Origin: Undibacterium umbellatum
Lineage (GTDB): Bacteria; Pseudomonadota; Gammaproteobacteria; Burkholderiales; Burkholderiaceae_D
NCBI RefSeq assembly: GCF_014284125.1
Contig: NZ_JACOFX010000014.1
Span: 108,078 to 172,077, forward strand
DNA: 64,000 nt
Direction of reading: 5' to 3'
Below the pieces are notes generated by a model, which saw nothing but the letters and a program-made list of their open reading frames with translations, had not been told where the DNA came from and made no database searches. This document shows, one piece after another, positions 9,159 through 18,762 of the stretch. Both the position numbers and the translations under genes were made by a program. The first letter of the stretch is position 1; the number at the start of each line of letters is the position of its first letter.

Positions 9159-9172
9159 TTTTCCAGCATAAG

Positions 9173-9207
9173 AAAAATGGCGCCAGTATCAAGGGCGCCA
9201 TTTTTTT
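9173..9207. terminator. Bidirectional intrinsic terminator
   Basis: Perfect stem AAAAATGGCGCC / GGCGCCATTTTT with a 9-base loop and flanking A and T runs, so it can stop transcripts from both sides. It serves the tail-collar gene (plus) and the hemA-prfA-dsbB-prmC side (minus); the prmC stop codon lies in its edge. Confidence 0.93.
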
Positions 9208-10048
9208 ATGTCTGTATCTGCAGTTTGCCGCCTGAGACTCTTTCTATACCTGCCAGATCACGCCAGCTTTGTACTTCAGTAAAGCTGGCCTGCACCAATA
9301 AATCGCGCACCGCTTCTGCCTGGTCATAACCATGTTCCAGCAAGATCCAGCCATCTGCCAGCAAGTGCAAATGTGCCTCGCCTATGATCTGGCGATAGGC
9401 AGACAAGCCATCTGCGTGGTCAGTCAGCGCATCGACGGGTTCAAAGCGTAAATCACCTTGTTGTAAATGAGCATCATTTTCAACGATATAGGGTGGGTTG
9501 CTAACGATGGTCTGGAATTTTTTATCTGCAAGTGCTGTGTACCAATTGCTGCAAAAAAATTCCACTTTATCTGCGGGCAGATGTCGCCTGGCATTTTCCC
9601 GGGCGACTGCTAATGCAGTGGGGCTGACATCCAGGGCCGCGACTTGCAAGTCTGGTCTTTGGTGGGCAATTGCCACGGCAATTGCACCAGAGCCGGTGCC
9701 CATGTCCAGCAGCCTGGAATTGGCTGGCGCATATTGCAGTGCCAGTTCCACCAGCAATTCTGTATCGGGGCGTGGGATGAGTACGGCAGGGGTGACATGA
9801 AAATTCAAACCAAAAAAATCTCGTTCCTGCAGTATGTAGGCAATGGGTTCGCCTTTGATGCGACGGCTAAATAACTCTTGCACGATGGCGAGTTGTTCAG
9901 CATCGAGTACAAGTTCAGACTGGGTGATCAGTTGTATGCGCGTCATGCCCAGCCCGTGCATGAGCAGCAGGCGGGTGTCTATCCGTTCGAGCGGGCTGCT
10001 GTTTTCACAGGCAGCCAGGGTGTTACCAGGCTGTAGCCAGTCCAGCAT
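9206..10048 (-). CDS. prmC: Release factor glutamine methyltransferase
   Basis: Methylates the Gln of the GGQ motif in RF1 and RF2 using SAM. 280 residues. The N-terminal helical domain precedes LIPRPDTELLVE, the SAM-binding LLDMGTGSGAIAVAIA near residue 116, and the catalytic NPPY (SNPPYIVEND) near residue 183. These are the family hallmarks. The gene lies downstream of prfA, which encodes one of its substrates, and its start overlaps the dsbB stop by one base (TAATG), so translation is coupled. Confidence 0.95.
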   Translation of the reverse strand: MLDWLQPGNTLAACENSSPLERIDTRLLLMHGLGMTRIQLITQSELVLDAEQLAIVQELFSRRIKGEPIAYILQERDFFGLNFHVTPAVLIPRPDTELLVELALQYAPANSRLLDMGTGSGAIAVAIAHQRPDLQVAALDVSPTALAVARENARRHLPADKVEFFCSNWYTALADKKFQTIVSNPPYIVENDAHLQQGDLRFEPVDALTDHADGLSAYRQIIGEAHLHLLADGWILLEHGYDQAEAVRDLLVQASFTEVQSWRDLAGIERVSGGKLQIQT

Positions 10049-10554
10049 TAGCGTGAGGGGCCAAACATGCCGCGCTTGGTTTTTTGATTGCGTATCAACA
10101 CAATCAGCAAGGTCAGGCTAAATAATATAAAAAATATGGCGGCCCAGGCTGGCAGTGACAGGCCCAAGGTAGGTGGATAAGGTGTTTCGCACAGGCCATC
10201 GGCCTTGAACATGGCTGGCCACCATTGCGCCAGGAAGAAACTGTTCAAACCAGTTTCCAGTGGGTCGATGCCACAGGAGAGGGCTGGGTGTTCAAGTATC
10301 CAGAAATGCTTGCCAGCCGCACCCAGGCCAATCAGGCTGGATAACAAAGCCATGCCAGTTGTGATGCGGTGCACGATGCCATCCGTTGTAACAGCAATCA
10401 GGCAGAAAATCGCAATCAGGGCAAAGGCATAGCGCTGGAATACGCAATACGGGCAAGGCAGCATTTTTTCCACGATTTGCAAATACAGGGCAGCTGCCAG
10501 CAAGCCTATGCAAGTAACAGCAACCGATAGCAGAATTTTTTTCGACAGATTCAT
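10048..10554 (-). CDS. dsbB: Disulfide bond formation protein B
   Basis: Inner-membrane quinone reductase that reoxidises DsbA. 168 residues with four predicted membrane helices. The first periplasmic loop has the redox pair CPYC (EKMLPCPYCVFQRYAFA), and the second has the separated cysteines of LSCGI and GLCETPYPPT. Both active-site pairs are therefore present. It lies between prfA and prmC. The window also encodes a DsbC-like isomerase at 51821-52561, so both oxidation and isomerisation branches are represented. Confidence 0.93.
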   Translation of the reverse strand: MNLSKKILLSVAVTCIGLLAAALYLQIVEKMLPCPYCVFQRYAFALIAIFCLIAVTTDGIVHRITTGMALLSSLIGLGAAGKHFWILEHPALSCGIDPLETGLNSFFLAQWWPAMFKADGLCETPYPPTLGLSLPAWAAIFFILFSLTLLIVLIRNQKTKRGMFGPSR

Positions 10555-10713
10555 GGTGAACGCGGTGAAAGTATAGGTGTTGGACGCAGTTCTGGCGTTT
10601 TAGTTCTGCATCGCATGATAGTGGCAGCGAGTATCCGACAGTTTGATGCAATTGCGCAATCAAAAATTCATGATATTACGCGAAAGCTTGCTTTACCCTG
10701 CGGATAGGCTATA

Positions 10714-11793
10714 TCAATCGTCACCCAGCTCAGCCAGTAATTCGGCCTGGTGCTCTGCCACCAGGGCAGTTGTTAATTCTGTCAGTTCGCCATCCATGAT
10801 GAAGTCCAGTTTGTAGAGCGTCAGATTGATGCGGTGATCCGTCATGCGTCCCTGCGGATAGTTGTAGGTGCGTATGCGCTCACTGCGGTCGCCGGAGCCT
10901 ATCAGGCTCTTACGGGTGGCTGCTTCCTTGGCTTGCTTTTCACGCAACTGACCATCCATGATGCGGGTTGCCAGCACGCGCATGGCTTGCGCCTTGTTTT
11001 GATGCTGGCTGCGGCCATCCTGGCATTCGACCACGATGCCGGTAGGAATATGTGTCAGGCGCACGGCAGAGTCGGTCTTGTTGATATGCTGACCACCAGC
11101 ACCACTGGCGCGGAAGGTGTCTATGCGCAGGTCGGCATTGTTGATGACGACGTCCGCCAGTTCATCTGCCTCGGGCATGACGGCCACGGTACAGGCTGAG
11201 GTATGGATACGGCCCTGGGTTTCTGTCGCAGGTACACGTTGCACGCGGTGACCGCCAGATTCAAATTTGAGTTTGGAATACACACCCTGGCCAGCCAGGC
11301 GCACGATCACCTCTTTATAGCCGCCTAGTTCAGATGGCGACTCGGACATGATCTCGGTCTGCCAGCGGTTGCGCTCAGCAAAACGCATATACATGCGCAG
11401 CAGGTCACCGGCAAACAGGGCAGCTTCATCGCCACCGGTACCCGCACGGATTTCCATGAGGATGTTGCGCTCATCATTCGGGTCCTTGGGCAGCAGCATT
11501 TTTTGCAAATCACTTTCCAGTGCCTGCATGGTGTTTTTTGCGGCCTCGATCTCGTCCTGGGCAAAGGCTTTCATGTCGGGGTCGCTGAGCATGAGCTCGG
11601 CTTCGGCAATATCATCCTGGGCTTGCTTGTAATTGTTGTAAAGGGCGACTAGCGGGTCGAGTTCGGCATGCTCACGATTGAGTTTGCGGTAGGTATCCAT
11701 GTCATTGGTGGCACCTTCCTGCATGAGCAGGTGGCCGACTTCGTCCAGGCGTTCGGCAAGCTGGTCGAGCTTGTGTAGCATTGATGGTTTCAT
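10714..11793 (-). CDS. prfA: Peptide chain release factor 1
   Basis: Recognises UAA and UAG stop codons and triggers peptide release. 359 residues. The codon-recognition PxT motif (PAT) is in [15 protein letters not shown], and the GGQ motif is in [15 protein letters not shown]. The upstream-extended frame to 12006 is rejected because the first 71 residues do not fit the family and the ATG at 11793 gives the canonical [12 protein letters not shown] start. It is downstream of hemA, the usual proteobacterial order, with a 121-base gap that may hold its own promoter. Confidence 0.97.
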   Translation of the reverse strand: MKPSMLHKLDQLAERLDEVGHLLMQEGATNDMDTYRKLNREHAELDPLVALYNNYKQAQDDIAEAELMLSDPDMKAFAQDEIEAAKNTMQALESDLQKMLLPKDPNDERNILMEIRAGTGGDEAALFAGDLLRMYMRFAERNRWQTEIMSESPSELGGYKEVIVRLAGQGVYSKLKFESGGHRVQRVPATETQGRIHTSACTVAVMPEADELADVVINNADLRIDTFRASGAGGQHINKTDSAVRLTHIPTGIVVECQDGRSQHQNKAQAMRVLATRIMDGQLREKQAKEAATRKSLIGSGDRSERIRTYNYPQGRMTDHRINLTLYKLDFIMDGELTELTTALVAEHQAELLAELGDD

Positions 11794-11914
11794 GATGTAC
11801 TCTTTTGCTGTATAGCGAATGATGCTAATGGTAGGGCGGGTCAGTCTGACCCAGATGAGATGTGCCTGTATATAATCCGCGCTTAAGCGGACAGGCCAGC
11901 GGCGTAGCGAATCG

Positions 11915-13195
11915 CTAACGCTTGGTGCGGAATAATTGAGGTAACAGTGTTGCCAGACGGGCGCGTTCATCGCCACTGGCTTGATGCAGTGCTTGTTGAG
12001 GGCCATGCAGGAATTTGGCGGTAATGCCTTTGGACAAGGCTTCCAGCACCGCGTCTATGTCATCGCCACGGGCCAGCATCTTGCGTGCGCGTTCGAGTTC
12101 CATCAGGCGCAGTTGCTCGCTGCTTTCATGCAAATCCTGTATCACTGGCACAACAGCGCGACCATCTACCCAGTGCATGAAGGATTGCACCCGGGTTTCT
12201 ATGATGGCTTCTGCCTGCGCAACTGCAGCCTGACGGCTTTCCAGGCCAGTTTGCACAACAGTGCCGAGGTCATCGACAGTATATAAAAAGACGTCATCGA
12301 GTTTGGCGACTTCAGGTTCTATGTCGCGTGGCACCGCCAGGTCAACCATGAAAATGGGGCGGTGCTTGCGCGCCTTGACCGCACGCTCCACCAGACCAAG
12401 GCCGATGATGGGCAGGGAAGAAGCCGTGCAGGAAACGATGATATCGAATTGCGCCAGTTGCTGCGGCAAGTCTGCCAGGCGTATGGCCTTGCCGCTGAAG
12501 CGGTGGGCCAGTGCCTCGCCACGTTCCAGCGTGCGATTGGCGATCGTCAGCGACTTGGGGTTTTGCGCCGCAAAATGGGTGGCGCACAACTCTATCATTT
12601 CGCCAGCGCCAATAAACAAGACATGCTGTTCGGAGATCTTGTCAAAAATACGTTGTGACAGGCGTACCGCTGCGGCGGCCATGGAGACGCTGTGCGCGCC
12701 TATTTCTGTGGTAGTGCGTACTTCCTTCGCGACAGCGAAACTGCGCTGGAACATCTGGTGCAAATAAGTACCGAGGCCACCGGCCGCTTCTGCCTGGCGC
12801 ACGGCATCTTTCATTTGCCCCAGGATTTGCGGTTCACCGATGACCATGGAATCCAGGCCAGAGGCAACGCGAAAGGCATGCCTTACCGCATTGTCTTGCG
12901 GCAGGGTATATAGATGAGGGCGTAAGTCTGTGTATGACAGCTTATGAAAATCCGCCAGGAAATGCGCCGTAGAATCAATTGCATTGGCACCAGTGCAAGC
13001 GGCGTACAGTTCTGTACGATTGCAAGTTGATAATATGGCTGCCTCATTACCATGCCTTGCCACATTGGCATCGCGACCAAACCAGGCACGCGCAGCCACT
13101 ACCGCCTGAGATATTTGCTCAGGCGAGAAGGCGACCTTTTCGCGCAGGGACAGCGGCGCGGTCGTGTGGTTGAGGCCAACGGCAGACAGTTGCAT
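11915..13195 (-). CDS. hemA: Glutamyl-tRNA reductase
   Basis: First committed step of C5-pathway tetrapyrrole synthesis: glutamyl-tRNA(Glu) to glutamate-1-semialdehyde. 426 residues. The N-terminus [20 protein letters not shown] and the catalytic Cys in [12 protein letters not shown] near residue 58 are diagnostic. The NADPH-binding region [18 protein letters not shown] and the C-terminal dimerisation helices follow. It heads the hemA-prfA-dsbB-prmC group. Confidence 0.96.
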   Translation of the reverse strand: MQLSAVGLNHTTAPLSLREKVAFSPEQISQAVVAARAWFGRDANVARHGNEAAILSTCNRTELYAACTGANAIDSTAHFLADFHKLSYTDLRPHLYTLPQDNAVRHAFRVASGLDSMVIGEPQILGQMKDAVRQAEAAGGLGTYLHQMFQRSFAVAKEVRTTTEIGAHSVSMAAAAVRLSQRIFDKISEQHVLFIGAGEMIELCATHFAAQNPKSLTIANRTLERGEALAHRFSGKAIRLADLPQQLAQFDIIVSCTASSLPIIGLGLVERAVKARKHRPIFMVDLAVPRDIEPEVAKLDDVFLYTVDDLGTVVQTGLESRQAAVAQAEAIIETRVQSFMHWVDGRAVVPVIQDLHESSEQLRLMELERARKMLARGDDIDAVLEALSKGITAKFLHGPQQALHQASGDERARLATLLPQLFRTKR

Positions 13196-13327
13196 GCAAT
13201 TAATTGTGGCGGGATGTAAGGCTCCATTATAGCGCTTTGCGAGAGCATTTTCCTGAGCACTGGTGTTTGATGCATATCAAGGAAGGCTACAGGGTAAAAA
13301 ATATGTCGTTTTTGCAACGTGCAAATG

Positions 13328-13349
13328 GGCAAGAACGTATCTTCTTGCC
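13328..13349. other. Inverted repeat between hemA and the histidine kinase end
   Basis: Perfect 8-base stem GGCAAGAA / TTCTTGCC with loop CGTATC, just past the end of the histidine kinase gene. It has no clear U-run on either strand, so it is at best a weak terminator for the minus-strand operon. Confidence 0.4.
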
Positions 13350-13368
13350 AACTGGAACAGCAATGTTC

Positions 13369-15774
13369 TTATTCCAGATCTGCCGGAATGCGAATATTAA
13401 AAGTCGTACCTTCATTGGGGACACTGCTAAAGTCTATTGTTGCCTGATGCCTGTCCAGCACCGCCTTGACGAAAACCATACCCAGTCCTATGCCATCATT
13501 CTTGGGCTGTTCATTGGTCCTGAAGCGCTGGAAGCGCTGGAACAGTCTGGTCTGGTCTGCATGGGTAATGCCATAACCCTGATCGCTGATAGAGCAGACA
13601 ATGATGGAATCGGCCAGCCGCTGTTCACGTACCAGCGAACAGGTGATGGTGGTGTCCTTGGGACTGTATTTGATGGCATTTGACAGCAGGTTTGTGAGCA
13701 CTCTGGTCATCAATGAGTTATCTACCAGTACAGGGAATTCCTCATCCTGGATTTTGGTTTTTATGCAGATGTTCTTGCTGCGCGCCAGTGACCACATTTC
13801 TTCGGTTGCCACCAGCAGGATGTCCTGGAAGTCGGCTTCTTCATAGCGATAATTCTGCGACTCTGCCTGCGCCAGTTGCACAAAATTGTCAGCCAGGCCC
13901 AAGGTGGAACGTGAAGCTCTTTCTATGCGTTCCATGAATTCTTCGGCAGGCAGTGCAGTGACACTGTCTCTTTGCAATTCCAGTAAAGCCAGTATGGATG
14001 CCTGCGGGGCGCGCATATCGTGGGAAATGAAATTCAGGGTTTCGTCACGGCTGCGCTCTGCTGCCCGCACGCTGGTGATATCGATGAGGCTGACTATCCA
14101 GCCCACCAGTTGTTTTTCACCGTTGTAACTGGGGGCGCTCTTGATCAGCAAATCCTTGCCCTGCGGGTCGCGCACTTCTATGCCCTGCGACATGGTCTTG
14201 GTATGTTTGATGTCGAGCAAGTCCCACCAGCTAAAGCTGGAATCTGGGCCCGATTCTCCATTTTGTGGTGGCGACATCTTGGCAAACAGATAGGGCACCA
14301 GGGCATCATTGACCTTGGGCATACCTATGCCGGCAAAGTAGTCGAGGGCAGGCTGGTTGGTTAGCAAGACATTGCCATCTGTGGTGGTGACCATGGTGGC
14401 ATCGGGCAGGCTGGTCAGGCTGTCGCTGACAAACTGGCGCAAGTCACGCACGCGGTCGACGGCTTCGCGCATGGCATTGATGCTTTGCTCCAGGGTGTCG
14501 GTCAGGGCGCTTGCTGGTTGCTCTTCATCTTCATCGATAAATTCTGGCAAGAGGTGCGGTTCCTGGTCGAGGATGCGGAATTCTTCTGCCAGGAAACGAA
14601 TTGCCGCCTCCAGCCGGCGCCAGCTCCATAAAGGATAGGCGATCACCAGTGCCAGCAAGGCCGCGGTTGGTGCGGCCCAATAACCAGCATATCGCAGCAT
14701 CGCCCAGCTACCCAGTACGGTGGCGGATGCAACGATGGCAGTTGCCAGCAATGCCTTGCGTGGCGACAACATCTGGTAAGCCATCAGTGTCACGGCCACT
14801 GCCAGCAAATTGAGTAAATACAGGTAGGCAGGCGGTGCTGATCGTATGTTGCGCTGATCCAGCAGGGCAGCGAGGATGTTGGCATTGATCTCGACCCCGG
14901 AAATCATGCCTTCATTGCCAGATACCGGAGTAGGGAAGGAGTCTGCCATCGCGCTTGCCGTCGGGCCCACCATGACATACTTGTTCTTGAAGAAATCGGC
15001 CGGTACTTCGCCCCGCAGAACGCTGACATAGGGCACAGTGCGGAAATGGCCACTGCTGCCAGCAAACGGAATATGCATGAGGTAGTCGCGTTGCCAGGTG
15101 CCAGGATCGGCCGGGGCATTGCGTACTGCGGCTGCCAGGCGTTCGCCTGGCAAATCTGTCTCTGTGCCCGGCGTGATGCTTTTGGCGACATCGGCCATTG
15201 CCAGGGAAAAATGGGGCCACCATTCCCCATTCATGCCCTCGCGCAAAAAGACGCTACGTGCGACGCCGTCCTTGTCCAGTTCCAAATTGATATGGGCCAG
15301 GTGGCGTGCGGCACTGGCCAGCAAGGGTATCGGGCGCACCGTCGTCAATCCCTTGCCCGCATTTTCCGAGATCAGGGGCAAGACCACATTATTGCTGCGT
15401 ACCATTGCTTCGGCCAATTGCTGGTCACCATTTTGTGCCTGCTCATCACGTTCCTCTGCTTCGGTAAATACAAAGTCCATGCCGATAGCCGCAGGCTGGG
15501 CCGCACTGATTTGTTTGATCAATTGTGCATGGCGCAGGCGCGGCCAGGGCCATTTTCCGAGTTCACTAAGACTATGGCTGTCTACGCCAACGATGATGAT
15601 GTCATCCCGCGCTGGGCGGGAGTTGAGTTGCATGAGCCTGTCATACAGGACCAGGTCTGACCGCTCCAGCACCTTGTAATACAAGACGCCAGCGGTGAAG
15701 AAAAAAATCAGGGTACTGAGAACCAGCCACTCCCGTAATGCAATACGCTCTACCTGTAAGTGGCTGTTTTTCAT
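13369..15774 (-). CDS. CHASE2-domain sensor histidine kinase
   Basis: 801 residues. A membrane segment near residues 14-32 is followed by an extracytoplasmic CHASE2 domain (VLYDRLMQLNSRPARDDIII, PAAIGMDFVFTE, MVGPTASAMADSF). About three membrane helices at 325-400 follow, then a PAS-like segment. The kinase core has an H-box NFISHDMRAPQ with the His near 585, an N-box LLSNAIKYSPKD, and G-boxes DQGYGI and NDGIGLGM. It ends a three-gene operon with an OmpR-type regulator and a LysM-FecR protein; CHASE2 kinases commonly pair with FecR-domain partners. The signal is unknown; a cell-envelope or peptidoglycan-linked cue is plausible from the LysM partner. Confidence 0.9.
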   Translation of the reverse strand: MKNSHLQVERIALREWLVLSTLIFFFTAGVLYYKVLERSDLVLYDRLMQLNSRPARDDIIIVGVDSHSLSELGKWPWPRLRHAQLIKQISAAQPAAIGMDFVFTEAEERDEQAQNGDQQLAEAMVRSNNVVLPLISENAGKGLTTVRPIPLLASAARHLAHINLELDKDGVARSVFLREGMNGEWWPHFSLAMADVAKSITPGTETDLPGERLAAAVRNAPADPGTWQRDYLMHIPFAGSSGHFRTVPYVSVLRGEVPADFFKNKYVMVGPTASAMADSFPTPVSGNEGMISGVEINANILAALLDQRNIRSAPPAYLYLLNLLAVAVTLMAYQMLSPRKALLATAIVASATVLGSWAMLRYAGYWAAPTAALLALVIAYPLWSWRRLEAAIRFLAEEFRILDQEPHLLPEFIDEDEEQPASALTDTLEQSINAMREAVDRVRDLRQFVSDSLTSLPDATMVTTTDGNVLLTNQPALDYFAGIGMPKVNDALVPYLFAKMSPPQNGESGPDSSFSWWDLLDIKHTKTMSQGIEVRDPQGKDLLIKSAPSYNGEKQLVGWIVSLIDITSVRAAERSRDETLNFISHDMRAPQASILALLELQRDSVTALPAEEFMERIERASRSTLGLADNFVQLAQAESQNYRYEEADFQDILLVATEEMWSLARSKNICIKTKIQDEEFPVLVDNSLMTRVLTNLLSNAIKYSPKDTTITCSLVREQRLADSIIVCSISDQGYGITHADQTRLFQRFQRFRTNEQPKNDGIGLGMVFVKAVLDRHQATIDFSSVPNEGTTFNIRIPADLE

Positions 15775-15823
15775 GTAACGTTGCTATTGATCTGACCTTC
15801 TGTGATTGTAACGCAATAGTATC

Positions 15824-17524
15824 TCAATAATTGGTGCCCACTGGCCCGCTACCACTTTGTATCGCTGTGCCATCACCACTGGTCCAGCGTGGTAGCAGGG
15901 TGATTTTCTGGGTCGACGTGAAGGCACTGACATAGCCGTCCGGGTCGGTGGAGCGGACGCGGATGAAATAAGTACCTGCCTCAGGGCGATTGATCTTCAG
16001 CTCTGCTTTGTCTAGCTCCTTGTCCAGATACAGCTTCTTGAACCCGGCATCGGTACTGATCTGTATCAGAAATTTTTGCCCCGGTTCGGAAGCCCAGCTA
16101 AAGGACAGCAGATTGCCATTGCCTTCATCTGGCGGTGCCAGGCTGGTGACTGGCAGGACAGCAAATTTCTGCACATCGCTATACGGCCCATGCTCAGCTT
16201 TGCCATTGTTGCTCGCTATTGTTGCCACGCGCCAGTAGTATTCACCATCCTTGGGACGGTCAGCACTGAATTGCACTTCTTTCAGATCAGGCTTGTCGAT
16301 CAGCAAATCCTTAAACGCTGCATCCCTGGCAAACTGCAAATGGTAGCTGACGGCATTGCTGGCTTCGGTCCAGGCAAAATCCAGGCGTTCGGCTCTCACT
16401 TTGTTTTTAGGTTGTACGGTGAATGGCGGTTCCGGACGGGCTTTCAGCGTCACGGCTTTTACCATTGGCAGACCTTCCAGGCCCAGTTTGTCGATGGCGG
16501 TGATGCGTACAAAATAATTGCCATCGGCAAAGCCGTCAAACTTGAAGCGGTTGTCCTTATAGCGGTTTTCTGCCAGGACATTGATGATCTCTTTGTCTTG
16601 CGCAATTTGCACGCGATAGCCAGCAGCATCCGGGCTGGCTTCGACCTGGAATTGCATGGTAGGGCGCTCTTGCAGCAAATAGCGGTCGTTCATTAGCGGT
16701 GGTGGCAGCAAATCAACGACTTTGCCTATGCCAGCAGCAGAAATGATATTTCCCTTGCCTGATGTCAGCACCAGCTCATCCTTGACTTTGGCAAGTGCAT
16801 TACTGACAGCAACGCCGCCTTCCAGCACTTCATTGGCAATACCGTCTTCATTTACGCCAACGCGGAAATTGGTGCCACGTACACCCGCGACAGCCAGATT
16901 GGTGCGCACTTCAAAGCGTCCCTTGTTGCTGACCAGCGAAGATACACGTGACTCGACCTTGCCTTGCAAGAGCGTGACTTCAGTACGTGGACTGGCCGTG
17001 TACTTGGTCTTGCGCAATTTGGAGAGGCTGACATTGCTATTTGAAGGAATGGAAATGCGCGATTCGTCCGGCAATGCCATGGTCAGGAAAGCGTTTTTAT
17101 CGGTACTGATTTGCGCGCCTTCCTTCAATACGCTGCCCAAGGCCAGATTGCCAGTCGTGCCGTCAGCGGCTTTATAGGCCGGGTTGCCCGTCATGGCGAT
17201 GACCTTGGCTTCACTGGCTTCTTCTGGCAATAACTCCAGCGGTATCAGGATGGCCGTGCCTATGGGGATGGTCCTGTCATTGCCGATATTGTTGCGTTTG
17301 CCGAGGATTTGCCAGTTACTGGTTTTCTCGGTGTAGCGTTTGGCAATGGCTGATAGGGTATCGCCTTGCAGGGCGAAATAAGTCATGTCTGGCGGGGTAT
17401 TGATGAAACTGCCGGGAGTAGCTGCAGGCTGGTTGGCAAAGACGTAGGCAGGTGATACCAGTGCCAGACTGGAAAACAGGCAAAACGGTATTTGTCGCAA
17501 GAGTGGGGTGGCGCTTAGTCTCAT
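15824..17524 (-). CDS. LysM and FecR domain protein with fibronectin-like repeats
   Basis: 566 residues. The signal peptide ends near VFA-NQ (residue 30). A LysM domain reads FALQGDTLSAIAKRYTEK.. to IPIGTAILIPLELL. The FecR-like domain spans about 95-260 and includes VTLLQGKVESRVSS and VRTNLAVAGVRGTNFRVGV. The rest has Ig/fibronectin-like repeats with recurrent AVSYHLQFARD and PKDGEYYWRVAT patterns. Predicted periplasmic, with LysM likely binding peptidoglycan. It lies between the regulator and the CHASE2 kinase genes, and its N-terminus follows a strong hairpin. Proposed role: ligand or partner for the kinase sensor domain. Confidence 0.88.
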   Translation of the reverse strand: MRLSATPLLRQIPFCLFSSLALVSPAYVFANQPAATPGSFINTPPDMTYFALQGDTLSAIAKRYTEKTSNWQILGKRNNIGNDRTIPIGTAILIPLELLPEEASEAKVIAMTGNPAYKAADGTTGNLALGSVLKEGAQISTDKNAFLTMALPDESRISIPSNSNVSLSKLRKTKYTASPRTEVTLLQGKVESRVSSLVSNKGRFEVRTNLAVAGVRGTNFRVGVNEDGIANEVLEGGVAVSNALAKVKDELVLTSGKGNIISAAGIGKVVDLLPPPLMNDRYLLQERPTMQFQVEASPDAAGYRVQIAQDKEIINVLAENRYKDNRFKFDGFADGNYFVRITAIDKLGLEGLPMVKAVTLKARPEPPFTVQPKNKVRAERLDFAWTEASNAVSYHLQFARDAAFKDLLIDKPDLKEVQFSADRPKDGEYYWRVATIASNNGKAEHGPYSDVQKFAVLPVTSLAPPDEGNGNLLSFSWASEPGQKFLIQISTDAGFKKLYLDKELDKAELKINRPEAGTYFIRVRSTDPDGYVSAFTSTQKITLLPRWTSGDGTAIQSGSGPVGTNY

Positions 17525-17550
17525 GCGGGACTCCTTGTTTGGAAAAGCTT

Positions 17551-17576
17551 TCCGGGGCAGCCTTGGCTGCCCCGGA
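17551..17576. other. Perfect 12-base hairpin between regulator and FecR gene
   Basis: TCCGGGGCAGCC and GGCTGCCCCGGA pair perfectly around a 2-base centre. On the transcribed minus strand it is followed by AAAGCTTTTCC, not a U-run, so it is not a classical terminator. It lies after the response regulator stop and before the FecR start (SD AAGGAG). It may be a processing or mRNA-stability element that sets different levels of regulator and downstream proteins. Confidence 0.75.
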
Positions 17577-17581
17577 GGTGT

Positions 17582-18274
17582 TTATTCTGGTGTCATTTGT
17601 TCCAGGCGGTAACCGTAACTATAAACGGGTGCCAGGCGGTAGCCGTTTTCCGGTCGCAATTCCAACTTGCTGCGCACTCTGGAAATATGGGTGTCCATGG
17701 TACGGGATGGGATATCCACATCCCGTGACCATACGGCTTCCAGTATGTAGGCGCGCGACAATGGGCGGCCGAGATTGCGGAACAGCAGCAGGGCGAGGTC
17801 GAATTCTTTTTGTGTCATTTCTACCGGTACTTCATTGACACTGACGCGACCAGCGCGGGTTTCAAACTTGTAGATGCCAAATTGCAAATGCTCGGATGCT
17901 GCCTGGGTAGGGTAGGCGCGGCGCAACAAAGCCTGTACCCGCGCGACCATTTCACTGCGGCGTATCGGCTTGATCATGTAATCATCAGCACCGGCAGCCA
18001 GGCCAGCCACGATATCGTCCTCACCAGAGCGGCTGGTCATGAACAGGACTGGCAGCGTAGGCGAAAGTTTTTCCCGTACCCAGTGCAAAATCTCGGTGCC
18101 ACTCAGGTCTGGCACTTGCCAGTCGAGTATCAGCATGTCGTAACTCTCCCTGCGCAACTGGTGCAGCATCTCTTTCCCGCTCAGGAAAGGGTGAGTCGTA
18201 TGACCTGCTGCATTCAATATGGTGCAGACCAATTCGAGCAAGTTATTGTCGTCGTCAAGTACAGCGATTCTCAT
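17582..18274 (-). CDS. OmpR-family response regulator
   Basis: 230 residues. The receiver domain has the acidic pocket DDDN at residues 7-10, the phospho-acceptor Asp near 51 (MLILDWQVPDLSG), the switch Thr in LFMTSRSG, and Lys in DYMIKPI. The C-terminal winged helix includes VEMTQKEFDLALLLFRNLG, RAYILEAVW and DTHISRVRSKLELRPENGYRL. It is first in the operon with the LysM-FecR protein and the CHASE2 kinase, its likely phosphodonor. A TATAAT at 18325-18320 upstream on the minus strand is a candidate -10 with only a weak -35. Confidence 0.93.
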   Translation of the reverse strand: MRIAVLDDDNNLLELVCTILNAAGHTTHPFLSGKEMLHQLRRESYDMLILDWQVPDLSGTEILHWVREKLSPTLPVLFMTSRSGEDDIVAGLAAGADDYMIKPIRRSEMVARVQALLRRAYPTQAASEHLQFGIYKFETRAGRVSVNEVPVEMTQKEFDLALLLFRNLGRPLSRAYILEAVWSRDVDIPSRTMDTHISRVRSKLELRPENGYRLAPVYSYGYRLEQMTPE

Positions 18275-18497
18275 GGGATGTTACCGTTGATGTTCGGCAA
18301 ATAAAGTGGAATATCTTCCATTATATCGAAAGCAAGTGAAAAAATAAGTAATTGTGAAAAAATGTGAATAAAACACAAATTACTTGTTGTTACAATTTTT
18401 CGACAATGGCACGCGACAATTATTAAATTTATTATTTTTTTAATCAAGTTTCTGCCTGCATAGGCCCATGTTCTCGCAAGCCTGCAGCAATGTAGAC

Positions 18498-18761
18498 TTA
18501 ACTACGTAACTCAAGTTCCGGCAAGACCACGTTGACATCCAGCACTTCCAGATTCCCTTGTTTATCCAGCGAGACTTTGATGTCTTCCGGGTTGACCTTG
18601 GTATATTTGGAAATCACGGCGATCAGTTCTTCGCGCAATGCTGGCAAGAAATCATAGCCATCACGGCCCGTGCGTTCGCGTGCAATGATAATTTGCAGGC
18701 GTTCTTTCGCCATATTGGCGGTTTTGGGTTTGGTATTAAATAAAAATGAAAGCAGAGCCAT
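18498..18761 (-). CDS. minE: Cell division topological specificity factor MinE
   Basis: 87 residues, full length for MinE. The N-terminal amphipathic start [19 protein letters not shown] is followed by the MinD-contact strand [13 protein letters not shown] and the topological specificity domain [18 protein letters not shown]. Releases MinD from the membrane and drives Min oscillation. The ATG at 18761 is 1 base after the minD stop; the longer upstream reading is the minD tail in another frame and is rejected. Confidence 0.96.
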   Translation of the reverse strand: MALLSFLFNTKPKTANMAKERLQIIIARERTGRDGYDFLPALREELIAVISKYTKVNPEDIKVSLDKQGNLEVLDVNVVLPELELRS

Positions 18762-18762
18762 A

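Noticed and set aside
11794..12006. 71-residue N-terminal extension of RF1
   Set aside because: It overlaps the hemA end, has no release-factor similarity, and the canonical start is at 11793.
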